A stretch of DNA of 64,000 nt from Bradyrhizobium sp. AZCC 2176. GTDB taxonomy: Bacteria; Pseudomonadota; Alphaproteobacteria; Rhizobiales; Xanthobacteraceae. The number at the start of each line of letters is the position of its first letter. Within the stretch, counting starts at the first letter, position 1. The position numbers were made by a program, and so were the translations under genes. Shown in pieces: positions 43,400 through 51,681 of the stretch. The notes below the pieces were generated by a model that had not been told where the DNA came from, made no database searches, and saw only the letters and a list, made by a program, of their open reading frames with translations. The stretch is taken from NCBI RefSeq assembly GCF_036924645.1, contig NZ_JAZHRX010000001.1, positions 1,860,001-1,924,000 of the forward strand, read 5' to 3'.

Positions 43400-44440
43400 A
43401 TGATCTTTCGTCAACTCTTCGACAGCGTTTCAGGCACCTATAGCTATCTGCTGGCCAGTCGCGCCGGCGGCGAGGCGTTGATCCTCGACCCCGTGCTGGA
43501 GAAAGCCGACCGCTACTGCCAGCTCCTGCGCGAACTCGATCTGCGGCTGGTGAAGGCGGTCGACACCCATCTGCACGCCGACCACGTCACCGGCCTCGGT
43601 GAACTGCGCGACCGCACCCAGTGCATCACCATCATGGGCGAGCAGAGCAAGGCCGACGTGGTGTCGATGCGGGTCTCCGATGGCGACAAGGTGATGGTCG
43701 AGGGCCTGAGCCTCGACGTCATGTACACGCCTGGCCACACCGATGACTCCTACTCTTATCTGATGGGCGACCGCGTCTTCACAGGCGATACGCTGCTGAT
43801 CCGCGGCACCGGCCGCACCGATTTCCAGAACGGCTCTTCGCGCGCGCAGTACGAATCGATCTTCAACCGGCTGCTGAAACTGCCGGATGAAACCATGGTA
43901 TTCCCCGCCCACGACTACAAGGGCGACACGGTTTCCACCATCGGCGAGGAGCGGCGTTACAATCCGCGGCTGCAGGTGCGCTCGGTCGATGAATATATCG
44001 AGCTGATGGCCAATCTGAAGCTGCCGAACCCGAAGATGATGGACGTCGCGGTGCCCGCCAACATGCATGTCGGCCTGCACCAGGAAGAGCTTGCCAAACA
44101 GGGGCTCGCGCTCTCCGCGCGCGACGCCATCAACAGCCTCGGCCGGCCCGACATCCTGCTGGTCGATCTGCGCGAAACCAGCGAGCGCGCCAAGCACGGC
44201 ACGATCTCGGGCGCGCTGCATGCGCCCTACCCCGGTATCGCCGAGAGCCTCAAGCCGGGCGGCATGCTGCGCGAAGTCGCCGCCGCCACCGGCCGCCGCG
44301 TGGTGTTCTTCTGCGCCTTCGGCGAACGTTCCGCGATGGCGGTGACCGCCGCGAAGCGCGCAGGGCTAGCCAACACCGCGCACATCGAAGGCGGTATCGA
44401 TGCGTGGAAGAAGGTCGGCGGACCGGTGGTGATGGGGTGA
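43400..44440 (+). CDS. Persulfide dioxygenase-rhodanese fusion
   Basis: This 346-residue protein has an N-terminal metallo-beta-lactamase-fold domain of the ETHE1 type (THLHADH, YTPGHTDDSYSY, FTGDTLLIRGTGRTDFQNG, VFPAHDYKG). A C-terminal rhodanese domain follows from about residue 245, with active-site loop FFCAFGERSAMA. It should oxidise glutathione persulfide to sulfite in the cytoplasm while the rhodanese part transfers sulfur. The start at 43400 is preferred over one at 43370. It is separated from the sox operon by palindromes but forms part of the same sulfur theme. Confidence 0.9.
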   Translation: MIFRQLFDSVSGTYSYLLASRAGGEALILDPVLEKADRYCQLLRELDLRLVKAVDTHLHADHVTGLGELRDRTQCITIMGEQSKADVVSMRVSDGDKVMVEGLSLDVMYTPGHTDDSYSYLMGDRVFTGDTLLIRGTGRTDFQNGSSRAQYESIFNRLLKLPDETMVFPAHDYKGDTVSTIGEERRYNPRLQVRSVDEYIELMANLKLPNPKMMDVAVPANMHVGLHQEELAKQGLALSARDAINSLGRPDILLVDLRETSERAKHGTISGALHAPYPGIAESLKPGGMLREVAAATGRRVVFFCAFGERSAMAVTAAKRAGLANTAHIEGGIDAWKKVGGPVVMG

Positions 44441-44447
44441 GAAGTCC

Positions 44448-44539
44448 GTAGGGTGGGCAAAGGCGCGCTTGCGCCGTGCCCACCATCTATCAACACATTC
44501 GCTCTGGATGGTGGGCACGCTTCGCTTTGCCACCCTACG
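44448..44539. repeat. Interspersed palindromic repeat, GTGGGCA family (copy 2)
   Basis: GTAGGGTGG and CCACCCTAC form the outer arms, with GTGCCCACCATC and GATGGTGGGCAC inside. The element at 1-70 shares the inner arms. It lies between the convergent persulfide dioxygenase and btuF genes. Confidence 0.8.
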
Positions 44540-44550
44540 AAACTACGAAT

Positions 44551-45387
44551 TTACTTCCCCACCCGCTTCACTTCCGCCGCCAGCGCATCCAGCGCATCCG
44601 CCAGCATGACGCCGCCGCACTCGGTCAGCCGTTCCGGAATCACGATGCGCTTTTCCGGCGGATAGAAGCGCTCCAACGCCGGGTGCAACAGAAATGCCTG
44701 GCCGTCGTCCTTCGCAGTGTCGCCGGCCTGCGAAACCACGATGAAGTCCGGCCGCAAGTTGACAATCGCCTCCAGCGAGGCGAATCCACCGAACGCAAAA
44801 CCGAGATCGCCGGCCGCGCTGCGCAAGCCAATTTCGCCGAGCAGCGAACCGACAAAACTGTCGCTGCCCGCCACCCAACCACGCCGCGACAATGGCAGCA
44901 CGCGATAGTGCTGTTCCGAGACCGCGCGGCGGGCGCGCGCCAGCGCCGCATCAAGCCGCGCGATTTCCGCGGCTGCGCGATCGGGATGTCCGGTGATATC
45001 GCCGGCCTCGCGGATCTGCTGCCGCGCTTCGTCGAGGGTTCGCGGCACGGCAAGCTCGGCAAGATGAAGTCCCTTGGCCTTCAACAGCTCCCGCGTCGAT
45101 CGCTTGTCGAACGCACTTGCGACGACAATGTCGGGTCTGATCAGCAGAACGTCCTCGGCACCTCCGGACAAAACCGGATACCGGCTGATGTCGGCCGCCT
45201 GCGATTGCCACCCGTCCCGCGAAAACCGACTCAATCCCAGAATCTGTTCGGGATCGGCCAGCGTCAGCAGCAATTGGTCGGTGCAGACATTCATCGATAC
45301 CAGGCGCGGCAGATTGGTTGCAAGCGCAGCGCCGCCCGGCAATGCGAGCGTCATCATCGCGACCAGAAATGCCAGCCGTCGTCGCAT
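44551..45387 (-). CDS. btuF: Cobalamin-binding periplasmic protein BtuF-like
   Basis: This 278-residue exported protein has a signal peptide (RRRLAFLVAMMTLALPGGAALA) and a bilobed class III binding fold. Key segments are LVSMNVCTDQLLLTLADPEQIL, LIRPDIVVASAFDKRST and FIVVSQAGDT. It delivers cobalamin to the BtuC-D importer. Its start coordinate coincides with the end of btuD, and the whole group is divergent from a B12 riboswitch. Other vitamin or siderophore ligands are possible on sequence alone; context favours B12. Confidence 0.82.
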   Translation of the reverse strand: MRRRLAFLVAMMTLALPGGAALATNLPRLVSMNVCTDQLLLTLADPEQILGLSRFSRDGWQSQAADISRYPVLSGGAEDVLLIRPDIVVASAFDKRSTRELLKAKGLHLAELAVPRTLDEARQQIREAGDITGHPDRAAAEIARLDAALARARRAVSEQHYRVLPLSRRGWVAGSDSFVGSLLGEIGLRSAAGDLGFAFGGFASLEAIVNLRPDFIVVSQAGDTAKDDGQAFLLHPALERFYPPEKRIVIPERLTECGGVMLADALDALAAEVKRVGK

Positions 45388-46169
45388 CAGATATCCGCCC
45401 AGGGGACGATGACGGCCTCGCGCTGGAATTCCGCGCGATAGGCCGAGATCCGGAACACATCGGCCATCACCTGCTCGGACAGCGCCACGGCCGGCGCGCC
45501 CTGCGACACCAGCCGGCCTTCGCGCAGCACCAGCACATGGTCGGCGAACCGCGCTGCGAGTCCCAGATCATGCGTCACGACAATGACGAGCACGCCCTTG
45601 TCGGCGGTCGCGCGCAAATTCTTCATGACGTCGATCTGGTGCCGAGGGTCGAGCGAGGCGGTCGGCTCGTCGGCCAGGATGACCGGCGCCTCCACCGCCA
45701 GCGCGCGGGCCAGCGCGACGCGGCTGCGCTCGCCGCCGGACAATTCCGTGACGCGGCGATCGCTGAACGCCATCACATCGACCGCCTGCATCGCGCGCAA
45801 AACCGCCTCCGCATCCCGAGGCGACAGCCGCGCCGGATCGGTGGCGCCGTGCGGGTAGCGGCCGAGCGCCACGATATCGCGGGCCGGTAGCGGCCAGTGC
45901 ACGACATGGCCTTGCGGCAAATAGCCGAAGCGTTTTGCGCGCTCGCGCAGCGGCAGCGAAGCCAGCGCCTGGCTGCCGATTTCGATCTCGCCCTCGGACG
46001 GGATCAATCCCGCCAGCGCCCGCAACAGCGTGGTCTTGCCGGCGCCGTTCGGCCCGACCAGCGCCACCAGATGTCCCGGCGAGAGCGTCAGCGAAACGTC
46101 TTTCAGCACGACGCGACCGGCGAGCCGCACGCAGAGTCCCGTTGCGGTCAGCAGCGCCGCATCGCTCAT
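45387..46169 (-). CDS. btuD: Cobalamin ABC transporter ATPase BtuD-like
   Basis: This 260-residue ATPase of the FecCD/BtuCD importer family has Walker A GPNGAGKTTLLRAL, signature LSGGERSRVALARAL and Walker B VILADEPTASLD. It energises the BtuC permease. It overlaps both neighbours slightly, which suggests tight translational coupling with btuC upstream and btuF downstream. Confidence 0.9.
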   Translation of the reverse strand: MSDAALLTATGLCVRLAGRVVLKDVSLTLSPGHLVALVGPNGAGKTTLLRALAGLIPSEGEIEIGSQALASLPLRERAKRFGYLPQGHVVHWPLPARDIVALGRYPHGATDPARLSPRDAEAVLRAMQAVDVMAFSDRRVTELSGGERSRVALARALAVEAPVILADEPTASLDPRHQIDVMKNLRATADKGVLVIVVTHDLGLAARFADHVLVLREGRLVSQGAPAVALSEQVMADVFRISAYRAEFQREAVIVPWADI

Positions 46170-47209
46170 GCGACACCTCCGCCGAGCGCGCGGCGTTCGC
46201 GCATGATCAGGTAGAGGAAGAACGGCACGCCGATGATCGAGGTCAGCACGCCGACCTTGATGTCGGAGGTCGAGGGAATGATGCGCACCGCGATGTCGGC
46301 CGCCAGCAGCAGCGCCGAGCCGGCGAGCGCGCTTGGCACCAATAGCCGACCCGGATCATGCCCGATCAGCGGCCGCATCAGATGCGGCGCGACCAGGCCT
46401 ATGAACCCGATGGTGCCGGTGACGGCGACCGCGCCACCGACACCGAGCGCCACGCCCGAAATCACGAACAGCCGCAAACGTCCGACATCGACGCCGAGGC
46501 TTTGCGCGGTTTCTTCGCCGAGACTCAGCGCGCGAAACGCATGGCGCTGGCTGAACAGCATGATCGCGCCGGCGATGATGAACGGCAGCGCCAGCATCAC
46601 GTGCTGAAAGCTGCGGTCCTCCAGCGAGCCGAGCAGCCAGAACGCGATCTCCAGGACCACAAAGGGGTTGCTAGAGAGGTTCATCACCAGCGCGGTGGCA
46701 GCCCCGGCAAAACTCGAAATCGCCAAGCCCGACAGGATGAGGATCAGCAGCCCGGCATTGCGGCCAGCGATGGTCAGCAGCACGAATACTGAAGCGAACG
46801 CCGCGATGATCGCCGCCACCGGCAGGGCATAGGAGCGCACATCGGCCAGCCCCAGCGCGATCACCAGCACCGCGCCGAACGCGGCGGATTGCGGCGCACC
46901 GAACAGCGAGGGCGAAGCCAGTGGGTTGCGCAGCAGGCCCTGCAGCGACGCGCCCGACAGCCCGAGAATGGCGCCGATCGCCAGCGCCAGCAGCGTCCGC
47001 GGCAGGCGGATCTCCCGCACAATCACCTGTGCCACGTCGCTGCCGCCGCCGAACAGCGCTTCCGCCGCCGCAAGCGGCGACAGCCGCACCGGGCCAATAC
47101 CCAGCGAGATCAGCACCAGCAGCACAACGAGGGCGGCAAGCATTGTGGTCACGCCGATCCTCCGGCGCGCGGCATCCTCGTTGGTCACGGCAACGGTCTC
47201 AACACTCAT
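46166..47209 (-). CDS. btuC: Cobalamin ABC transporter permease BtuC-like
   Basis: This 347-residue FecCD-family permease has about ten membrane helices. Typical segments are GASLQGLLRNPLASPSLFGAPQSAAFGA and GTIGFIGLVAPHLMRPLIGHDPGRLL. It forms a homodimeric channel for the vitamin. The ATG at 47209 (MSVETVAVTNED) is preferred over an open extension to 47296. It is the first gene of the btuCDF unit. Confidence 0.9.
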   Translation of the reverse strand: MSVETVAVTNEDAARRRIGVTTMLAALVVLLVLISLGIGPVRLSPLAAAEALFGGGSDVAQVIVREIRLPRTLLALAIGAILGLSGASLQGLLRNPLASPSLFGAPQSAAFGAVLVIALGLADVRSYALPVAAIIAAFASVFVLLTIAGRNAGLLILILSGLAISSFAGAATALVMNLSSNPFVVLEIAFWLLGSLEDRSFQHVMLALPFIIAGAIMLFSQRHAFRALSLGEETAQSLGVDVGRLRLFVISGVALGVGGAVAVTGTIGFIGLVAPHLMRPLIGHDPGRLLVPSALAGSALLLAADIAVRIIPSTSDIKVGVLTSIIGVPFFLYLIMRERRALGGGVA

Positions 47210-47367
47210 CGATCGTCCTAAAGCAGTTTTACCCGCCCCGGTACAGGAGTTCAGGCAAGGAGCAGGCAGCGTGCTCATGCGGCAAAAATAGCGCACTCGT
47301 CCAGTGAGGAATGCTGTGGGCGCCCAAGGCGGATTGACTCGGACTTTGACAAACTTCTACCATAGTT

Positions 47368-47552
47368 CCGACGGTTCCCGCTTTGGGGATCAAAAGGGAA
47401 TGCGGTGCGGGGAATCTCCCCAATTCCGCGGCTGCCCCCGCAACTGTAAGCGGCGAATCCTTCGTCATAGGCCACTGGGAATCTCGGTCCTGGGAAGGCG
47501 ACGAAGGGTAACGACCCGCGAGCCAGGAGACCTGCCGTCAGCCGTGGTCACA
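47368..47552 (+). ncRNA. Cobalamin riboswitch
   Basis: The leader of the TonB receptor gene contains GGTTCCCG...AAAAGGGAATGCGGTG, then GCGGCTGCCCCCGCAACTGTAAGCGG, and the B12 box AGCCAGGAGACCTGCC at 47521-47536. These appear in the order of the cobalamin class. Binding of adenosylcobalamin would shut off the receptor gene. It lies in the 457-base gap between the divergent btuC and receptor genes. Confidence 0.93.
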
Positions 47553-47666
47553 CGCGAAGATGTCGGTCGGGGAGTACAGGCATTAGCTTCACCTAAGCTG
47601 CTCAAAGCACATGGTGAGACTTGGTTCGCTGTGACGTGCCACTGACGTCATACCGAGGCTCTAACT

Positions 47667-49940
47667 ATGTCTTCCACGCTAGCCACAACCATACAGCGGC
47701 GTCGCGCCATTCTGTTGGCTTCGACTTTTCTCATACCGGCTCTCTTGCTGGGCGTCTCTGCAGCGCATGCACAGCAAACCACATCGTCGGATGAGTTGCC
47801 GCCGATCGAGGTCAATCCGCCCGGCGACGCGAACCGGACCCGAGCCAAACCCGCCACCGACCAGACCTCGACCTCGCGCCGCATCGTGCCTCGCACATCT
47901 TCGAGGCCCGACCCCAACGCTGTTCCAGCGCCCGGCCCGGCGGCGGACTCGTTCTCGACCGGCGTAGGCGCTGTCCGGCAATTCAACGGCATCGTCGGCG
48001 CATCGACCGCGGTCATAACAGCGCAGGATATCGCGCGTTCGCCGGCCTACACCGTACAGGAAATCATCGCTCAGACACCGGGCGTGCAGCTAACGACCCT
48101 GTTTGGCGGCGTTAATGGCGCAAGGACCAGTGTCGACCTCCGTGGCTTCGGTGCGTTCGCCTCCTCCAATACCCTGCTCCTCATCAATGGACGCAGGGTC
48201 AATGACGTCGATATGCAAGGCGTGGATTTCTCGACCATTCCGCGCGATTCGATCGAGCGCATCGAAATCACCCGCGGCAACAGCGGCGCGGTACTGTACG
48301 GCGACAACGCCATCGGCGGCGTCATCAACATCGTCCTGAAGAACGGCGTCGGCGGCCCGCCCGTCGCGATCCGCGCCGAAGCCGGCGTCGGATCGTTCAA
48401 CCAGCGGCAGGCCTCTGTTTCGGCCGCGACCAATTACGGACCGTGGTCGACGTCGTTCTACGGCAACGGCATCAAGTCCGACGGCTATCGGGTCAACAAC
48501 GCCCTCGACCAGCGCAACGGCGTCGGCAATTTGAATTACACCACGCCCGGTCTCACCGCGTTCCTGACGCTCTCGGGCGACGATCAGAAGCTGGGTCTTC
48601 CCGGCGGCCGCACGGTTGATCCGGCGACCGGCCTGAACCAGCTCGTCACCGACCGCCGCGGCACCAATACCCCGTTCGACTACGCCAACCAGCAAGGCGC
48701 CAACGCCACTGCCGGCTTCACCAAGACCCTGACGAACGGCGTTGACCTCATCGTCGATGGCGGCGTGCGGGACAAGAAGCAGCAGGCCGGATTCTTCGGC
48801 CTGTTGCCAACGATCCCGTTCAACTATGTCGACAGCCATCTGCAGACGTGGTCGATCACGCCGCGCTTGAGCATCAAGAACGTGATCTTCGGAATGCCTT
48901 CGACCATCCTGACCGGCGTTGATTATTATGACGCGACCTATCACTCAGAGCGTCCGGTCGCCAAAGGCATGATTCCCATTCACACCTACGATTTGTCGCA
49001 GCAAACGCTCGCCGGGTACTTTCAGCAAACCATCGGACTGTTACCGACGACAGATTTTTCATACGGCGGCCGCCTTCAACGGACCACCCTGAAAGCCCGG
49101 GACATCCTTCAGAACGATCCGAACTGCGCGATTTTCTTCACGTGCAGCGCCCAGAACCTCCCGCTTGACAGCGAGGAAGGCCAATACGCACTGCATATCG
49201 GCGTCGAGCATCGCTTCAACAACGTCTTTTCGGTATTCGGTCGCGCCGCGCGCGCGTTCCGCACGCCGAACGTCGATGAAAGGCTCTCCTCGGGTCCCGC
49301 CTTCGATCCCTTCTTCAACGCGCTTCCCGGTGACTTCAGGCTGAAGACCCAGACCTCTCATGACATCGAGGGCGGCGTTCGCATCAAGTCTGGACCGCTC
49401 GAAGTTCAATCGAGCATCTACAACATGGACCTTGAGAACGAACTTCATTTCAACCCGGTACAGCGCTTCAACGTCAATCTCGACCCGACCCGCCGCTATG
49501 GCTCGGAAACCAGCGCGTCGTTTCGTGTCAGCGATACCGTGCAGTTGCGCGGCGGCATGGCCTATACCCGTGCGGTGTTCCGCGAAGGCCCGTTTGCCGG
49601 CAACGACGTTCCGCTGGTGTCCCGCTACACCGGCAGCGCCGGCGTCAGTTGGAACATCTGGCAGAACTATCTCGTCGCCGACGCCACCGTGCGTGCCTGG
49701 AGCGAGCGCTTCATGGACAACGACCAGGCCAATATTCAACGCTTGATTCCAGCGAGTGCAACGGTCGATTTCAAGCTGAGCGGCGCGTACGAGCGCTTCT
49801 TCTGGTCAATCTCCGTCAACAATATTCTCAATGCGCAGTACTACGACTACGCCGTCGAGAGCCTGTTCACGCCCGGCCGCTTCTCGGCCTATCCGCTGCC
49901 CGGACGGACCTACATGGTGAAGGCCGGCGCGACGTTCTGA
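47667..49940 (+). CDS. btuB: TonB-dependent outer-membrane receptor, BtuB-like
   Basis: This 757-residue protein has a signal peptide (LASTFLIPALLLGVSAAHAQ) and a TonB box-like stretch (SDELPPIEVNPPG). A Pro/Arg-rich linker and a plug domain follow (VQEIIAQTPGVQL, RGFGAFASSNTLLLINGRRVND, ERIEITRGNSGAVLYGDNAIGG). The rest is a 22-strand barrel ending in aromatic AGATF. The B12 riboswitch upstream and btuCDF opposite identify cobalamin as the likely cargo. It is probably its own transcription unit, ending at the terminator near 50000. Confidence 0.88.
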   Translation: MSSTLATTIQRRRAILLASTFLIPALLLGVSAAHAQQTTSSDELPPIEVNPPGDANRTRAKPATDQTSTSRRIVPRTSSRPDPNAVPAPGPAADSFSTGVGAVRQFNGIVGASTAVITAQDIARSPAYTVQEIIAQTPGVQLTTLFGGVNGARTSVDLRGFGAFASSNTLLLINGRRVNDVDMQGVDFSTIPRDSIERIEITRGNSGAVLYGDNAIGGVINIVLKNGVGGPPVAIRAEAGVGSFNQRQASVSAATNYGPWSTSFYGNGIKSDGYRVNNALDQRNGVGNLNYTTPGLTAFLTLSGDDQKLGLPGGRTVDPATGLNQLVTDRRGTNTPFDYANQQGANATAGFTKTLTNGVDLIVDGGVRDKKQQAGFFGLLPTIPFNYVDSHLQTWSITPRLSIKNVIFGMPSTILTGVDYYDATYHSERPVAKGMIPIHTYDLSQQTLAGYFQQTIGLLPTTDFSYGGRLQRTTLKARDILQNDPNCAIFFTCSAQNLPLDSEEGQYALHIGVEHRFNNVFSVFGRAARAFRTPNVDERLSSGPAFDPFFNALPGDFRLKTQTSHDIEGGVRIKSGPLEVQSSIYNMDLENELHFNPVQRFNVNLDPTRRYGSETSASFRVSDTVQLRGGMAYTRAVFREGPFAGNDVPLVSRYTGSAGVSWNIWQNYLVADATVRAWSERFMDNDQANIQRLIPASATVDFKLSGAYERFFWSISVNNILNAQYYDYAVESLFTPGRFSAYPLPGRTYMVKAGATF

Positions 49941-49998
49941 CCGCAATAGCCGGCTCGGCGCCACGGCGCACCGGCTTGTCCTGACCTGACGAGACGGT

Positions 49999-50035
49999 AT
50001 TCTCCTTCGGGCGATTGCCCGGGAGAATGCTTTTT
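49999..50035 (+). terminator. Intrinsic terminator after the TonB receptor gene
   Basis: ATTCTCC-TT-CGGGC and GCCCG-GGAGAAT form a bulged stem of 12 pairs with a GATT loop, followed by GCTTTTT. It lies about 60 bases after the receptor stop. From 49941 to 50329 no convincing gene is seen. Confidence 0.8.
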
Positions 50036-50215
50036 CATGCTGAACCGCTTCCGTTCCGCGCCAACCGCCATGGCCGGATCAGCGTCCGCATTGCGTTGCG
50101 GCAGATGAAGGCCGAAGGACATGCGTCAGCGGCGCTGGGCGCCTGGCTTGCCAGCTTCGATCAAGCCAGCCCCGAGCTGGACGAGGATGACGCGGCCTTT
50201 CATCCTGATGGCTGA
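50027..50215 (+). CDS. Possible small hypothetical protein
   Basis: An open frame of 62 residues begins MLFHAEPLPFRANRHGRISV and ends in an acidic tail (ASPELDEDDAAFHPDG). Its codons look acceptable for this genome, but the start lies inside the receptor terminator and the only purine-rich stretch is too close. It is a weak call. Confidence 0.25.
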   Translation: MLFHAEPLPFRANRHGRISVRIALRQMKAEGHASAALGAWLASFDQASPELDEDDAAFHPDG

Positions 50216-50329
50216 TTTCGCAAGAAAGTGCGCCTTTTTCGACCGAAAATAACGTCCTCTGCGCCCCGATCCGTGGTAAACCGGCCACAGACCGCCCGAC
50301 GATATCAGTCGTGATTTCAGAGGTATAAG

Positions 50330-50569
50330 ATGGACGATGAGCCGAAGAGCGCTGCCGAGCTGAAGGAAATTCGGCTAAAGCGTAAGCGCGACCAGGAAGT
50401 CGAGGGCATCAAGGCGATGGCCGAGATCGCGGCCGCCGATATCGCGATCCGGAAGCGGACAGAGAAGCTGCGCGCGCTCCGTCTGGCGAAGGAAGCGGCC
50501 GACCGCGAAAACCCGCCGGAACCTGTGGCCAGAAGCAAGACCAAGACCAGGACCGCGAAAAGAGGCTGA
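50330..50569 (+). CDS. Small charged helical protein (paralogue A)
   Basis: This 79-residue protein is very rich in Lys, Arg, Glu and Ala (MDDEPKSAAELKEIRLKRKR, then EKLRALRLAKEAADREN) and is predicted to be one long helix with a basic tail. It has no signal peptide. The start follows AGAGGT by about 6 bases. The next gene shares the KLRALRLAKEAA motif and lies 6 bases downstream, so the two appear to be duplicated and co-transcribed. Function not recognised. Confidence 0.6.
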   Translation: MDDEPKSAAELKEIRLKRKRDQEVEGIKAMAEIAAADIAIRKRTEKLRALRLAKEAADRENPPEPVARSKTKTRTAKRG

Positions 50570-50575
50570 CCTGAC

Positions 50576-50866
50576 ATGACGAAAGAGGATCGCGATCGGG
50601 CCCAGGCGCGTATCGACAAGGCGACAAAGGCGGCCCAGGACGCAAGGTCCGGCAAGGCCGAACGCGACGCCGCGGCCAAGGCCGTGCTCGACAATATGGC
50701 GAAGCTGAAGGCGTTGCGGCTCGCGCGCGAGGCAGCCGAGCCACAACGTGCGCCGGCCGCAAGGGCCGCAAAGAAGGCGCCCGCCGGCACCAAACGGCCA
50801 GCCGAGAAATCGGTGGCCCTGTCCGAGTGGCTGGCTAGCCAGCAGAACGGCGGACGGCGAACCTGA
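50576..50866 (+). CDS. Small charged helical protein (paralogue B)
   Basis: This 96-residue, Ala/Lys/Arg-rich, probably coiled-coil protein begins MTKEDRDRAQARIDKATKAA. MAKLKALRLAREAAEPQ matches the corresponding helix of the preceding gene. A basic Pro/Ala linker and a C-terminal VALSEWLASQQNGGRRT follow. Function not recognised. A nucleic-acid or nucleoid contact would fit the charge but is speculation. Confidence 0.6.
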   Translation: MTKEDRDRAQARIDKATKAAQDARSGKAERDAAAKAVLDNMAKLKALRLAREAAEPQRAPAARAAKKAPAGTKRPAEKSVALSEWLASQQNGGRRT

Positions 50867-50880
50867 GGCCGGATTTACCG

Positions 50881-50935
50881 GTGTCATCATGCCCGGCAAA
50901 AGCGCGAAGCGCGTCTTCGCGCTAAACGACCCGGG
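50881..50935. repeat. Palindromic repeat between convergent small genes
   Basis: AGCGCGAAG (50901-50909) and CTTCGCGCT (50915-50923) form the stem, flanked by GCCCGG and CCGGG. It is placed between convergent genes and probably serves as a bidirectional transcript end. Confidence 0.65.
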
Positions 50936-50960
50936 AAAGTTAAGTCAGATATCCGCAGCG

Positions 50961-51203
50961 TTATGCCGGACCTGGCCAGTCGATCAGCGACCGCGTCTTG
51001 TTCTCGGCGTCGTAGACCTGCACCTGAAGCATCTGGAATCGATTCTTCAGGGCCATGCCGGCCTCTTCGGCCGCCTCGACCGTCTCGTGATGCGATTTGA
51101 AATGACCGTCCACCACCAGCGAGTAACCGGTGGTCGGCGCCTTGTCGGCTCGGATCATTTTTCGCGGCTGCGGTTCGTCCGCCGCGATGCGGGGCTTCTT
51201 CAT
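50961..51203 (-). CDS. Small hypothetical protein
   Basis: This 80-residue protein has a basic N-terminus (MKKPRIAADEPQPRKMIRAD) followed by an alpha/beta segment (GYSLVVDGHFKSHHETVEAA, then EEAGMALKNRFQMLQVQVYD). The pattern suggests a compact fold of strand, helix and strand. No family is recognised and no signal peptide is present. It is convergent with paralogue B. Confidence 0.6.
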   Translation of the reverse strand: MKKPRIAADEPQPRKMIRADKAPTTGYSLVVDGHFKSHHETVEAAEEAGMALKNRFQMLQVQVYDAENKTRSLIDWPGPA

Positions 51204-51370
51204 GCTTACTCCGTGTGAACGCCCCTTGGACTGAACGCCGCAAAAAGGGCAGGAAAATTGGTGTGGCCAGCGTTAAGATGCCGGCCAAGCGCAACAGGAT
51301 TGAGGTCATGCCGTTACTCCGAATCGGCATGCAGAGCAAACGCCGATTCAGCCGGCGAAAAAGGCATCAC

Positions 51371-51526
51371 ATGGGCGGAACTGGCAGAAAGAGCGAGCCT
51401 CCGAAAAAACCCGACGACAAATCGAAAAAGCCGGAACGTGCGCCGGTCGAGGATGACGACTACGAGGACGGCGATATCGCCACGCCGAAGCGCGACCGCC
51501 ACGGCAATGACGACGAGCCGTTGTAG
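51371..51526 (+). CDS. Small low-complexity hypothetical protein
   Basis: This reading of 51 residues starts MGGTGRKSEPPKKPDDKSKK and ends with an acidic DDDYEDGDI segment and DRHGNDDEPL. The charge pattern (basic first half, acidic second half) suggests a disordered protein. AAAGG lies upstream of the ATG. A longer in-frame reading from 51215 looks less natural. Function not recognised. Confidence 0.4.
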   Translation: MGGTGRKSEPPKKPDDKSKKPERAPVEDDDYEDGDIATPKRDRHGNDDEPL

Positions 51527-51542
51527 CGCGGCAAGCAAAGGT

Positions 51543-51678
51543 GTCATCGCCCGCCAACGGGTCGCGCGAATGCGCGCCCGATGACGGGCTCCGGCGGTCG
51601 ATCCAGTACGCCGAGGCCTTTCCGTACAACATCGGCACCGCGGAATACTGGATCGCCCGGTCAAGGCCGGGCGATGAC
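51543..51678. repeat. Mosaic interspersed repeat, GTCATCGCCCG ends
   Basis: GTCATCGCCCG (51543-51553) and CGGGCGATGAC (51668-51678) form exact terminal inverted repeats. The inner 31 bases at 51554-51584 recur in reverse orientation at 56253-56283. It fills the gap before the ATP-grasp gene. Confidence 0.8.
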
Positions 51679-51681
51679 GAT

